From assembly GCA_039621445.1 (NCBI GenBank), contig CP154955.1, positions 30,511,471-30,575,470 of the forward strand: a stretch of 64,000 nucleotides of DNA, read 5' to 3'. The notes beneath the pieces are model-generated. The model saw only the letters and a program-made list of their open reading frames with translations. It did not search any database and had not been told where the DNA came from. Positions 1 through 9,012 of the stretch are shown here, piece by piece. Positions within the stretch are counted from its first letter, which is position 1; every line of letters begins with the position of its first letter. The translations under genes and the position numbers were made by a program. This stretch comes from Euglena gracilis (taxonomy: Eukaryota; Euglenida; Euglenophyceae; Euglenales).

Positions 1-202
1 CACCCCAGAAGGGAGTGCCTGCCTGGGCAGGCACTCCAAGGAACTCCAAATCCGACCCCCCCCCCGTCGGGGTAGTGCCTGCCTGGGCTGGTACTCAAGG
101 GCATTCTGGACCCCCCTTCGCCCCGGTCTTAAGAAAAACCCCTGGTCCGGGTGCGCCGGGGGACCCCCCCCCGGGACTTTCAAAAAATGCCTGGCCGGGA
201 AG

Positions 203-354
203 CGGAAGAGCGGCAGCGACATGAGGCGGAGCGGCAGCGGAGGGAAGTGGAGGAGAGGAAGCGGAGGGAGAAGGAGAGAAAGCAGCGCGAGAAAGAGGAG
301 CAGAAGCGGCGGAGGCGGACCCCCATTTGCAGCGAGTCAGCATGGGCTGCTTAA
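203..354 (+). pseudogene. Decaying first copy of the duplicated coiled-coil exon
   Basis: Read in the frame of U2, this encodes a Glu/Arg/Gln-rich helix (AEERQRHEAERQRREVEERK and onward) closely matching the exon at 4799. Two defects are visible. The acceptor AG of U2 (4797-4798) reads AA here (200-201), leaving an AG one base downstream that would shift the frame. A TAA also occurs at 352-354, where U2 reads CAA. If a donor upstream of 352 is used the stop would be harmless, so loss of function is likely but not certain. Confidence 0.5.
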
Positions 355-411
355 CAGCCACGTGTGGACACCCAAGTGTCCCCCAAGGAAGGCAGGGCAT
401 GGTTGGCACGG

Positions 412-437
412 TCTTAGACGGCCGGGAATGCACTTTT
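412..437 (+). repeat. E1 left terminal inverted repeat
   Basis: It starts TCTTAGACGG and pairs with 3694-3719. The 19 outer bases are identical and the inner bases diverge slightly (CACTTTT against AACTTTT). Confidence 0.8.
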
Positions 438-450
438 CATTTTGGTCTTT

Positions 451-3400
451 TTTGCGCACCTGCGCATTCTTTTTGACCAATTTTGTTGCCTACACTTGAC
501 GGGGCGGCGCACCCGTCAGGTGAAACTCCTGGCACCAAAATGGGTACCACTACCTTCGATCCCTGGGTTTTTTCCTGGGCAAACCTATTTTTTTCGTTTT
601 GAAAAATGACGGTTTAGCACCTCCGTCGACCGGGGGAAAACCCCCGACTGCCGAAGTAGGTGCGAAACAAAACGCTGTTTCACGAGGACAAACCCTCGTC
701 AGGTGAAGGCGTTGTACCTGTGGCTGTCCCCCCTGTTTTGTGGTGCCGAGTGAATGCGCAGGTGCGCATTCACTCCCCTCCCCGTCCCGGCCTTTTCCTG
801 AAGTTTTTGACGGTTATTGTGGCTTCCGGGGGTGGTTGTGGGAAGGGGGCACTGTGGTCTCCACAGTTAGAGTGGAGGGGAGGTTCTGTGCCCTGTGCTG
901 GAAGCAGGGCAGTAGGGGGCGATGGTGAATGTTTGTTGTGTGCGTGTCTCTGCATTCAGAGAGTGGCGGGGTGGGTGTGTTTAAATACACACCAGGTGTG
1001 TGTGGGGGAGGGCTCGTCACCCTCCTCAGGCTGCCTGCTGTTTGCATTCCACGCGGTGCACTGCACCCCTCCTTGACACATGCAGGCACGCCGTCCGCTC
1101 CGCCTTCTCATAGGCACCACGGCACACATCACCATGTGGGACCACCTGTGTTTGGGTCTGACGTTTGGGATGGGGTGCTGGGTATGGAAGGGGGGGCTTG
1201 CACTCTTTTCCTGTATGTCATTGGTTTTGAAAGGTACGGGGCCTTCAACCCTTTCTACCGCAGACTACACCCTCCAGAACAGCTTTCACAAACGATACAA
1301 ATTGCTCCTCTCCGAGGTTGCATGAGGCACAAAAATGCGCACGTGCGCACTCTTGAGGCCATTCCTTCGCTGGCTGGCTGTGATTCTATCTGCAGGAGAG
1401 GAGGGGAGCAGTGCTGGGCAACCACAAGCGTGCGCACCGGCGCCTTTCGTGAGGGGGGGGGGTGCGCCGGTGCGCATTCTCTGTGTTGTGGGGAGCTGTG
1501 TCTCACACTCCTGAACCCAGTGCCAGCACAGCATTCTGGCAGGCCACCCCCAAGGTGCACTGCTGGCCTGCATTGTTGACGACTTCAGAGGCGTCTCATT
1601 GCACAGGTGGATGACGCCAGAGCAGGGTGTACGTCTCCCTGGCTGTGCCTCCACCTTGTGTGCTGAGTTGTTGGGCATCGTCCTGTGTGGCAACCTCCTA
1701 CCAGGGTGCTTTAAGGGGAGACACAAGAAAGGAATGCGCATGTGCGCATTCACCCCGATGTGCCATGTTTGACTGCAGCGGATGGGGTGTGTGGCGAAGG
1801 TGTGTGCATATGTGCTTTCCTTGGTCTTCACAGCGGCCAGGGAATGTGTAGTTTGCAGTGCTGGAGCGTCTACTCCGAGTACATGATAAAAAAGGGTTCT
1901 GTGTGGTGGGTGACGTTTGTTGCCAACAAGGCCACAGGTGGTGGTCCTCCCCTGCTGTGTTTCGCTCCAGGGCTGCCTCGTCCTCGGACACCATTCGATC
2001 CTCGCAGGGAGGTCTACACCTCAGCCGTGTGGTTTCAAACCGAGGCGGGGGGAGTTGGTGTGGGTGGTGGCATGCCCACCTGGGAGTGCAAATATTCAAC
2101 GGTATGGCTGTAATTTACAGAAAGGCACAGGACGCTTTTTTTTGCGCATGTGCGCATTTGCCGTCTTTTTACTCATGGCATGAAGACTGCTGACTGCAGT
2201 TGGGAATTAGGGTGCCGTCACTGAGGAATTTCCTCAGGCACTGATGTCCCTTTCTCATCCGTTTTCCCTTGGTACGACACAGTGGAATGCACAGAAAAAG
2301 CAGAAAGAAAAAAATTACTGGTTTATCGGCAAGTTTTTGTTGTGATGTGCTTGTGCCTGTCTCACGATCTCAAGGGCCTGGATAAATTTTGTTCAAGGAC
2401 TGACCAATGGTGTGCGCTTCTTTGAAGCATTGCGAAATAATTCCGTGTTTACAGGCCATTTTTGGAATGACGCCGAAGGTGGTGACAGGCGTGTTTCGCT
2501 CTCGAGGTGCCAACCCCGTGAGCACTGTGTGTAGAACCAGACACAACCCCCTGCGTTGACCCTATTTGTGGGGCACAGTGCTCCTTGCACCGTGCACCGC
2601 AGCCCAACGTAAGGTTGTTCAGGGCGACCATTGGCTGTGCGCTGCCATGCACGCTCTGGGTCGTGGGGTCGGACAACGCTGGCATCAATCAGCCCATCAC
2701 CTCCGCCGGGTGGGGGACGGTTTCACGTCCGTCGTGACGTGCTACACATGTTCATGAGAGCAGCGTAGATTGGGCTGGGCACTGGACTGCAGCGGGTGAA
2801 GTCGAATGTGCAGGTGCGCATTCGACTTTTGTTCGGTGACTTGACCTGCAGGGGGCAGTTCCCCTGTCAGTGAATGACATGTATTCGTGCCTTGACACCT
2901 GCTGTCGCTGAGCCCAGGGTTTTCCACGCCGTTGCAGGTGTCGTGTTCCAGGGTGTGGTCTGATACAGCGACATTGTTGCCCAGGGTGATTCTCTTGGTT
3001 CAACTGCCCCCCACACGCCCATGTTCTGCAAGCCCGGAACCACATCACAGCGTGCACAGCTCGGACTCCAGGCAGGCAAACAACAGGCCATACCCAGTGT
3101 GTCCTTCAACATCAATGCGCGTGTGGGCATTCCCCCTTCAAACAGCCTGTGTCCATTCCAAAAAATGCGCACCGGCGCATTCTTTTGGGTTTCCAAAAAT
3201 GCGCAGGTGCGCATTCTTGTGCGCATTCGGTGCAGGTGCGCATTCGGCCTTGGCACTCAGTGACACCCCTATTGTTTTGACCTTGGCTGTGTCTCTGTGG
3301 CTGCAAGGAGTTCCTTCCCATGCTCATCCCAGGTTCGCCAGGCCCTGCTCCCGGAAGCCATCAGCTCACATCTGTGAACACAAGGTCGCACACCCAGGTC

Positions 3401-3659
3401 CAGGTTGGCCTGCGTCGTCCATGTTCCGCATGCCGTGTGAGTGTGCCGAGTGTGTGACCAGCACCACAGTCGTCGTGAAACGGCCGTAAACAGCATGCTA
3501 CCTTGTTGAACCAGTAAACAAGGGGTGGTCCCTGTGGTCGTGCAATATCCAAACAAATATCCATTTTTGTGGTTTTTGCACCCACTCTGGAAGAGGCATC
3601 AAACCATGCAGAATGGGCACCTGTGCACTCCGCTTCCAAAATGCGCGGATGCGCATTTT
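451..3659. repeat. Dispersed AATGCGCA-NN-TGCGCATT palindromes inside E1
   Basis: Copies, with the central dinucleotide in brackets: 451-468 (CC), 750-773 (GG, 11-nt arms), 1334-1351 (CG), 1431-1444 and 1462-1479 (a divergent facing pair), 1732-1751 (TG), 2141-2158 (TG), 2799-2828 (GG, 14-nt arms with one mismatch), 3114-3131 (TG, degenerate), 3164-3181 (CC), 3198-3215 (GG), 3231-3242 (GG, partial), 3611-3629 (CC, degenerate) and 3638-3659 (GA). Arm sequence and the 2-nt spacing are kept while the centre changes, and paired changes in the outer arms keep the pairing. Possible roles are transposase binding sites or a palindromic repeat spreading on its own; both are inference. Confidence 0.8.
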
Positions 3660-3693
3660 CACTAAAACTGTCAGAATTTTGTGACGCAACAAG

Positions 3694-3719
3694 AAAAGTT
3701 CATTCCCGGCCGTCTAAGA
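3694..3719 (-). repeat. E1 right terminal inverted repeat
   Basis: It ends ...CCGTCTAAGA, the complement of the left end, and is followed directly by the CGG target duplicate at 3720-3722. Confidence 0.8.
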
Positions 3720-3962
3720 CGGTGTTGCATTTCTGTAGTTTGCATTCCGTACAACGTCGGAGAAGTGGTGAGTGTTTTCATTCAGCCAGTTTGCCGCGCC
3801 AGTGCACGCGTTTGGGAGTGCTTTTGCTCGTTCGCAGTGGCTCCATGCAGTTTTTGGTCAGATCATCAAAACAGTCATATTCCTTGTTCTTGACCCGATT
3901 TATTTCCCGATTTCCCCCTCTGGCCGATTATCTTTGTTGGTGCCCAATTGTGTTCATTTTTC

Positions 3963-4085
3963 TGAAGTTGCATTTTGAGGGAGACGGGCGAACGGCAAAC
4001 GGCGGCCCGCGGGGGAGGCGGTGGCGGCAGCGGCGGCAGAGCAGGCGGAGGCGGAGCGGCAGCGGCTAGAGCAGGCTGAATTTTA
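3963..4085 (+). other. Exon-like coiled-coil segment, copy 1
   Basis: A frame rich in Ala/Glu/Gln/Arg (EQAEAERQRLEQAEF) ends at TAG (4083-4085). It follows a possible acceptor at the end of 'ttgcattttgag'. The same reading with the same stop is present at 5228-5348. No GT donor lies suitably before the stop, so this could be an alternative terminal exon or a dead exon kept in both duplicated units. Confidence 0.3.
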
Positions 4086-4116
4086 GTTGGGTGCCGACCC
4101 CACCCATACAATCACC

Positions 4117-4560
4117 GACTGACTGGTTTTTCCCTGAACCCCCGGGCCGACGTCAAAAAACCACTGAAGTGACCCGGCGCCAAAGGCGCCGAAAAATTTT
4201 TTCTGGCCCTCTTTTTGTGTTTTTTGGTCGAATTTCCTTTGAATTCCACTGTGGGAGCAGGAAGTTGGGTGCCGACCCCACCCATACAATCATTTAGTCA
4301 CTGGCCGACCCCTCCCCCGAGGGGGTGACTGGTTTTTTCATCTGGTTTTTGGCCCGGACGCTTGGGGGGCTCGGCAAAAAACCACTGAAGTGACCCGGCA
4401 CCGAAGGCACTAGAAAAATTTTTGGCCTTCTTTTTAGGTTTTTTGGTCAAATTTCCTTTGAATTCCAGAGTGGCCGACCCCCCCCCCGGGGGTAGTGACT
4501 GACTGGTTTCCCCCAAAACAGTGACTGAGTGGTTTTTTAAAAAGTGGAGTAAACCCCCCT
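4117..4560 (+). repeat. GACTGACTGG / GGCGCC hairpin repeat, array of three
   Basis: The unit order is GACTGACTGG, T-run, C/G palindrome, 'aaaccactgaagtgacc', the GC-rich hairpin CGGCGCC-AAA-GGCGCCG, T-run, then 'tttggtcgaatttcctttgaattcca'. Units start near 4117, 4305 and 4495; the last is partial. Related units lie at 5380-5560, 14199-14400, 27230-27345 and 35790-36050, all in the same orientation as the gene. Confidence 0.6.
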
Positions 4561-4798
4561 CCCCCTCCCTGGGGTGGGGAAAAAAATTGTATAACCGCAC
4601 CGCAGAAGGGGGTGCCTGCCTGGGCAGGCACTCCAAGGCACTCCAAATCCGACCCCCCCCCCGTCGGGGTAGTGCCTGCCTGGGCAGGTACTCAAGGGCA
4701 CTCTGGACCCATCCTTCGCCCCGGTCTTAAGAAAACCCCTGGTGCGGGTGCGTCGGGGGACCCCCCCCCCGGGACTTTCAATAAAGCCTGGCCGGGAG

Positions 4799-4931
4799 GC
4801 GGAAGAGCGGCAGCGGAGGGAAGTGGAGGAGTGGCAACTGCGGGAGGCGGAGGCAGAGAAAGAGGAGCAGAAGCGGCGGAGGCAGACCCCCATTTGCAGC
4901 GAGTTGGCATGGGCTTCTCAACAGTTACGTG
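4799..4931 (+). CDS. Coiled-coil exon (unit U2)
   Basis: The exon follows AG at 4797-4798 and opens in phase 0. It encodes a strongly charged helix (AEERQRREVEEWQLREAEAE, then KEEQKRRRQ), then a short TPICSELAWASQQL segment. GT dinucleotides that could be the donor occur at 4901 (GA-GTTGGC) and 4932 (C-GTGGGC); the one in use cannot be chosen from sequence alone, so the 3' border is approximate. The Glu/Arg/Gln heptad-like composition matches the other exons up to 10.8 kb and suggests part of one long rod. Confidence 0.55.
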
Positions 4932-5227
4932 GGCTCACTGAATGTGTTGTTGTCCCCCCCAAATAAGACAGTGCATCGTTGGCACGGTGTTGCATTTCTG
5001 TAGTTTGCATTCCGCACAACGTCGGAAAAGTGGTTGAGTGTTTTCATTCGGCCAGTTTGGCGCACCAGTGCACGCGTTTGGGAGTGCTTTTGCTCGTTCG
5101 CAGTGGCTCCATGCAGTTTTTGGTCAGACCATCAAAACAGTCATATTCCCTGTTCTGGACCCGATTTGTTTCCCGACTTCCCCCTCTGGCCGATTATCTT
5201 TGTTGGAGCCCAATTGTGTTCATTTTT

Positions 5228-5348
5228 CTGAAGTTGCATTTTGAGGGAGACGGGCGAACGGCAAACGGCGGCCCGCGGGGGAGGCGGTGGCGACAGCGGC
5301 GGCGGAGCAGGCAGAGGCGGAGCGGCAGCGGCTAGAGCAGGCTGAATT
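5228..5348 (+). other. Exon-like coiled-coil segment, copy 2
   Basis: Duplicate of 3963-4085 in unit U2, with one Ala/Glu-level change and the same TAG terminus. Survival of the open frame in both copies mildly supports a coding past or present. Confidence 0.3.
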
Positions 5349-5379
5349 TTAGTTGGGTGCCGACCCCACCCATACAATC

Positions 5380-5560
5380 ACTGACTGACTGGTCTTTCCC
5401 TGAACCCCCGGGCCGATTTCAAAAAACCACTGAAGTGACCCGGCACCGAAGGCGCCGAAAAAAATTTTCTGGCCCTCTTTTGTGTTTTTTGGTCGAATTT
5501 CCTTTGAATTCCACTGTGTACCCAATTCCCCCGGGGGGTGGGGTAGTGACTGACTGGTTT
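5380..5560 (+). repeat. GACTGACTGG / GGCGCC hairpin repeat
   Basis: The U2 counterpart of the first unit at 4117, with CGGCACCGAAGGCGCCG as its GC-rich hairpin. Confidence 0.55.
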
Positions 5561-5766
5561 TTTAAAAGTGGAGTCACCCCCCCTCCCCTCCGGGGTCGGT
5601 AAAAAAATGTATGACCACACCCAGAAGGCCTGCCAATCAGGCACTCCAAGGCACTCCAAATCCGACCCCCCCCACGGGCGGGGTAGTGCCTGCCTGGGCA
5701 GGTACTCAAGGGCACTCTGGACCCCCCTTTCCCCCGGGGTTGGTAAAAAAACGGCCTGGGTGGGAG

Positions 5767-5933
5767 GCGGAGGAGCGGGCGTGGTGGCAGGGGGAGGTCC
5801 AGCGCTCGGAGGAGGAGGCGCGCCGCCGGGAGGAGGAGGGCTGCCTCGACGAGATCGCGGAGCTGCGGCGGCAGAAGGAGGAGGAGCTGCTGCGGCTGGA
5901 GGCGGAGGCCACGCGCCGGGGGGGGGGGGGGCG
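5767..5933 (+). CDS. Coiled-coil exon (unit U3)
   Basis: It follows AG at 5765-5766 at the position homologous to the U2 acceptor and opens in phase 0. It encodes AEERAWWQGEVQRSEEEARR, then EEEGCLDEIAELRRQKEEEL and LRLEAEATRR, a classic charged coiled coil. The 3' border is unclear because the exon runs into a 12-base G run; the first GT afterwards is at 5934. The divergence from U2 after the first six codons shows that this copy evolved separately. No catalytic motif is present. Confidence 0.6.
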
Positions 5934-6195
5934 GTCGCGCGCGACGCGTGCACCGCCGCTGTTCCAGTCCTGGCTTCCCATCGCCGTGCGATTGGAATAC
6001 TTTTTGCATGCTGGCTCATGTTGGTTTGTGTGTTTTTGAACTGATTTTGCACTCGTCTTCCACAACCGCCTCGTTCATGTGTCCCCTCCCAACGCAGTTC
6101 GCGTGGTGTATGGCAGCGCTCTGCGTCGTCGTCCCTCCTCCCCCCACCTCCACTCTCCGGCCCCGCGCGTGTGGGCAATGCAACGGCGGTGCCAG

Positions 6196-6290
6196 GAGAG
6201 GGAGCAGGAGGAGGCCCAGGCGCGGCGGGAGGAAGAGGAGCGGGTGCGGCTGGAGGAGGCGGAGCGGCAACGGCAGCAGCGGCCAGGGCC
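6196..6290 (+). CDS. Coiled-coil exon
   Basis: It follows 'gcggtgccag' and encodes EREQEEAQARREEEERVRLE then EAERQRQQR in phase 0. The donor is GCC|GTACGGGAATCCCCGA. The same 16 bases form the donor at 40015. In the coiled-coil frame the exon ends in phase 2, which does not match the next exon (phase 0). A Gly/Ala-rich alternative frame would end in phase 0 but looks less like the neighbours. I prefer the helix frame and mark the junction as unresolved. Confidence 0.55.
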
Positions 6291-6339
6291 GTACGGGAAT
6301 CCCCGAGACCCTATGGCTATTGGGGCCCCTCCCCCCCGT

Positions 6340-6526
6340 GTCGGGGCCACCAGGAGCACAAGCGGATTATCACCATGATCCCGGCCCCATTCCCGGATTT
6401 TTTTTCCAGTTGCGAGCGACTGGATTTCTAGTTTCCGAATCACCTCCGTTTGACCCCCAACTCCCCGCCAGGCCTGAGTCATTCAGCCACGAAGGGGTCC
6501 AAACTGGGTAGGATTGCCCCCCCCCC
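6340..6526 (+). repeat. Dispersed intron repeat, copy 1 (pairs with 28059-28246)
   Basis: It begins GTCGGGGCCACCAGGAG and ends AAACTGGGTAGGAT followed by a C run. Most of the roughly 187 bases match the second copy, including 'ttatcaccatgatcccggcc' and 'gaaggggtccaaactgg'. It starts about 50 bp inside the intron that follows the 6196 exon. Confidence 0.7.
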
Positions 6527-6668
6527 CGTATTTCCGGGGGCGCCAATTTCAGGTCTTATATACATTTTCCCTCCGGCTTCTCGGCCGCTGAAGGAATCTT
6601 TCCTTTGCACGGTGTTGCGGTGGGCAGAGGTGCTGCGGTGGGCCCTCCCCCCAGGCCTTCCCGTCCAG

Positions 6669-6782
6669 CCCTGGCGGCGGGAGGCGGAGCTGCGGCGCCT
6701 GGAGGAGGACGTGCGGCGGCAGGCGGAGGAGGCCCGGCGGAAGGAGGCCGCCCGCCTCGCCGCCCTGAGGCAGGCCGCGGAG
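6669..6782 (+). CDS. Coiled-coil exon
   Basis: Acceptor 'cttcccgtccag', donor GAG|GTCTGC, phase 0 to 0, 38 codons. It encodes PWRREAELRRLEEDVRRQAE then EARRKEAARLAALRQAAE, an Arg/Glu/Ala-rich amphipathic helix. It joins in phase to the next exon at 6980. No other domain is visible. Confidence 0.7.
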
Positions 6783-6979
6783 GTCTGCGGGGGTCAGGGG
6801 AACGGTGGAGTGGACAGGGGTGGGCGAGGCACACGGGGCAGCACACCCCTGCAGCAAGCACGTTCGTCCAAGGTGTGTTCCAAGGGGAGTGAAAGCAGAC
6901 CCTGAGCTAATCGGTAACGCCTATGCGTCCACGCACGCATACACACATGGCATGGCTGCTTTGCTTTTTTTTTGTGCAG

Positions 6980-7102
6980 AAGGAGGCACTGGCCAAGCAG
7001 GAGGCGTTGGAGGAGGAGCAGAGGCGGAGGGAAGAGGAGCAGCGGCGCAGGGCGGAGGAGTTGGCAGCACGTGAGCAGCAGCTTGCCCGAAGGCAGCAAG
7101 AG
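6980..7102 (+). CDS. Coiled-coil exon
   Basis: It lies behind a 3' splice site with a long pyrimidine tract ('ctttttttttttgtgcag') and ends GAG|GTTCGA, phase 0 to 0, 41 codons. It encodes KEALAKQEALEEEQRRREEE then QRRRAEELAAREQQLARRQQ, a continuous coiled coil like those in trichohyalin- or myosin-tail-type rods. It joins in phase to 6669-6782 upstream and 10722 downstream. Confidence 0.75.
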
Positions 7103-7144
7103 GTTCGAAGTGCATCGTGCACATACCCAACTGTACAAGCATGT

Positions 7145-7385
7145 GTTTCAGTATATGCAAGTGTATCAGTATGAGTATGAGCATGAGCATGAGTGTGAGT
7201 TTGAGTATGAGTATGAGTTTGTGCATGTTATGTGCGTGTGTGTGTGTGTGTGTGTTTGTATGCGAGATGTGTGTGCAATGTGTGTGTATGTGTGTATGTG
7301 TGATGTGTGTGTGTATGTTTGTAATGTATGTGCATTCCGCATATGTGTATGTGCACGTGTGTTTATGTGGATGTACATGTGCATT
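7145..7385 (+). repeat. Degenerate GAGTAT/GTGT microsatellite
   Basis: Runs of 'gagtatgagcatgag' followed by imperfect (TG)n make up the start of the intron after 7102. The long ORFs on both strands here are low-complexity artefacts. Confidence 0.8.
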
Positions 7386-7461
7386 CACCGGTTCCACAGG
7401 GTTTGTTAATATTTTGTTGTGTATCTTTGCATCATTGTGCAAATATAGAACAAAAGACATA

Positions 7462-7815
7462 GGGGATGCCCACCCCGCAGTGCCGGCACTGCGTGGCACT
7501 GCGTGTGGCACTGCGTGTGGCACTGCGGGCTGTTTAACTCGCATGCAAGCATCTTCAATGACCTAGCTCTATGTAGGCATTTTTATGGTCATTGTTCAAC
7601 GTTTCTAGCCAGATGTGGTCAAACAAATTGGCCCAAAAAGGCAAAAAGTTGCACAAAACAACCAGAATTGCTTTTGATAGTCCGAAAATTCCAATGATGC
7701 AATAAATTAGGGTTTAACGGCCCGCAGTACCACGCAGTGCACGTAGTCCCACGCAGTGCCACGCAGTGCCACACGCAGTGCCACGCAGTGCCGGCACTGC
7801 GGGGTGGGCATCCCC
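7462..7815. mobile_element. MITE-like element with long terminal inverted repeats
   Basis: The left end GGGGATGCCCACCCCGCAGT is repeated in inverse at the right end. The arms, about 70-95 bp each, consist largely of short CACGCAGTGC / GCACTGCGTG repeats. A core of about 190 bp contains no ORF. ATA flanks both ends (7459-7461, 7816-7818), a possible 3-bp target duplication. Size and structure fit a non-autonomous DNA element. Confidence 0.65.
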
Positions 7816-8461
7816 ATAGAATTTGATCCTTGTACAAAATTTGATGGACATTTGACGTTATAATTTGATGGCCATTTGCATAAGGAGCAAAATACCATAC
7901 ACTGAACTATACACAACTATACACTAAATTATACGCACTTGAATGTGACTCCATCTTTTCTGAGTAGCCTTTTTCAGTGACACTTCTTTTTCTTCCACGA
8001 TGCCTGGTTTCACCTTTGCTCTCTGTGATCCTTCTAATCCTCTTAGGCGGCCTAACTCGCACTCGCATTTCAGCTTTTTATTTTTGTGTTGCACACCTGC
8101 ACAATTTTTTTTTGCTTTTTCTGAAACCAGGCTTTGAAACCTACCTTTTCGACCCTTTGGTTCCGCGGGAACATTTTGTTCAGGGTCCTGCATCATTTGC
8201 AGACGTTGGGACCCAGGGAACAAGCCCAATTTTGGTGTCTTTCAGCCTGTGCACTTTGTTTGGAAAAAACGTTCAAAACCCCAGGTTTCAAGTCCGGGAG
8301 ACATGAATTTTTCCAAAAAAGGGCCGAAACCTCATTGTGAATCCGTGCCAGAGAGTTGTGATCCCTGGGGGCGTGGAGCGGAAGGAGCAGTGTTGTGGGG
8401 AACCAAATATGTGGAGGGGTTGGGGGGGGATTGAGGGCAAGCCCAAAGTCCAAGAGGGAGA

Positions 8462-8890
8462 ATGCGTTTCGCATTTTTTCGCATTTTTGTGCATTTTTTG
8501 CGCATTTTTTCAAATTTTCCAAAAATGCGCATTTTTGCGCATTTTTTCGCATTTTTTGCGCATTTTTTTCGTTTTTTTCGGCGCATTTTTTTTTGCTTTT
8601 TGGCACATTTTTTCGTGATTTTCTAAAATTTTCGCATTTTTTGACCATTTTTGCAATTTTTTGCAAAAATTTGAAATTTTCGACTTTTTTTGAAACTTCC
8701 ATTTTCCTCATTATTCTACATAATTTCTTCAAATTTGGTGTCATTTTTGCATGTTTTTGGGTAATTTTTGCATTTTCGTGATTTTTGCGCATTTTTTCTC
8801 GGATTTTGCACATTTTTGCGCATTTTTTCCAAAAATGCGCATTTTTTGCGCATTTTTTTTGCGCATTTTTGCGCATTTTTTCCGAGGCCG
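8462..8890 (+). repeat. GCGCATTTTT array
   Basis: Irregular tandem copies of GCGCATTTTT and variants (GCATTTTT, GAAATTTT). The array contains occasional full palindromes such as AAAAATGCGCATTTTT at 8521 and 8832, so it may have grown from the same palindrome that is dispersed in E1 and E2. Confidence 0.7.
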
Positions 8891-9012
8891 GGCGAGCGCA
8901 TTTCCCCCCCCCCCTGCAGGGTCTTGTCTGCACGCCTAGTAAGCAACTCCAGCCCCCACGCTGCCCAACATTGGCCGTGCAGGGTTGGCTTCAGACACAG
9001 GCTTCCGTCACT

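Larger units (their letters stand above)
412..3719. mobile_element. Non-autonomous TIR element 'E1', 3,308 bp
   Basis: The ends are inverted repeats of about 26 bp: left begins TCTTAGACGGCCGGGAATG, and the complement of the right end begins with the same 19 bases. CGG flanks both sides (409-411, 3720-3722). The paralogous segment at 4970-4995 reads straight through as ggcacgg-tgttgcat, which is the empty site with one CGG. No transposase was recognised in any frame, so it is probably non-autonomous. The interior carries about a dozen AATGCGCA-NN-TGCGCATT palindromes, one 39 bp from the left end and one about 60 bp from the right end. A 3-bp target duplication together with subterminal repeats recalls CACTA-like elements, but the end sequence is not CACTA, so I leave the superfamily open. 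Confidence 0.8.
1..5766 (+). repeat. Tandem duplication of an exon+intron segment (units U1, U2, partial U3)
   Basis: The sequence at 1-411 plus 3723-4600 is repeated at 4601-5620, and the start of the unit appears again at 5621-5766. Shared landmarks are the GTGCCTGCC-TGGG-CAGGCAC hairpin, the C-run followed by GTCGGGG, the coiled-coil exon start, the 'tgttgcatttctgtag' block (3723 and 4987) and the 'gggtgccgaccccaccc' block (4090 and 5355). U1 is interrupted by the mobile element at 412-3719. The copies differ by scattered substitutions and small indels, so the duplication is not recent. It has multiplied a coiled-coil exon together with its flanking intron. Confidence 0.75.

Noticed and set aside
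929-1831. Longer ORFs inside E1 (216 and 181 codons) as a possible transposase
   Set aside because: No catalytic acidic motif, zinc finger or HTH pattern, and they include the palindromes; base composition explains the open frames.
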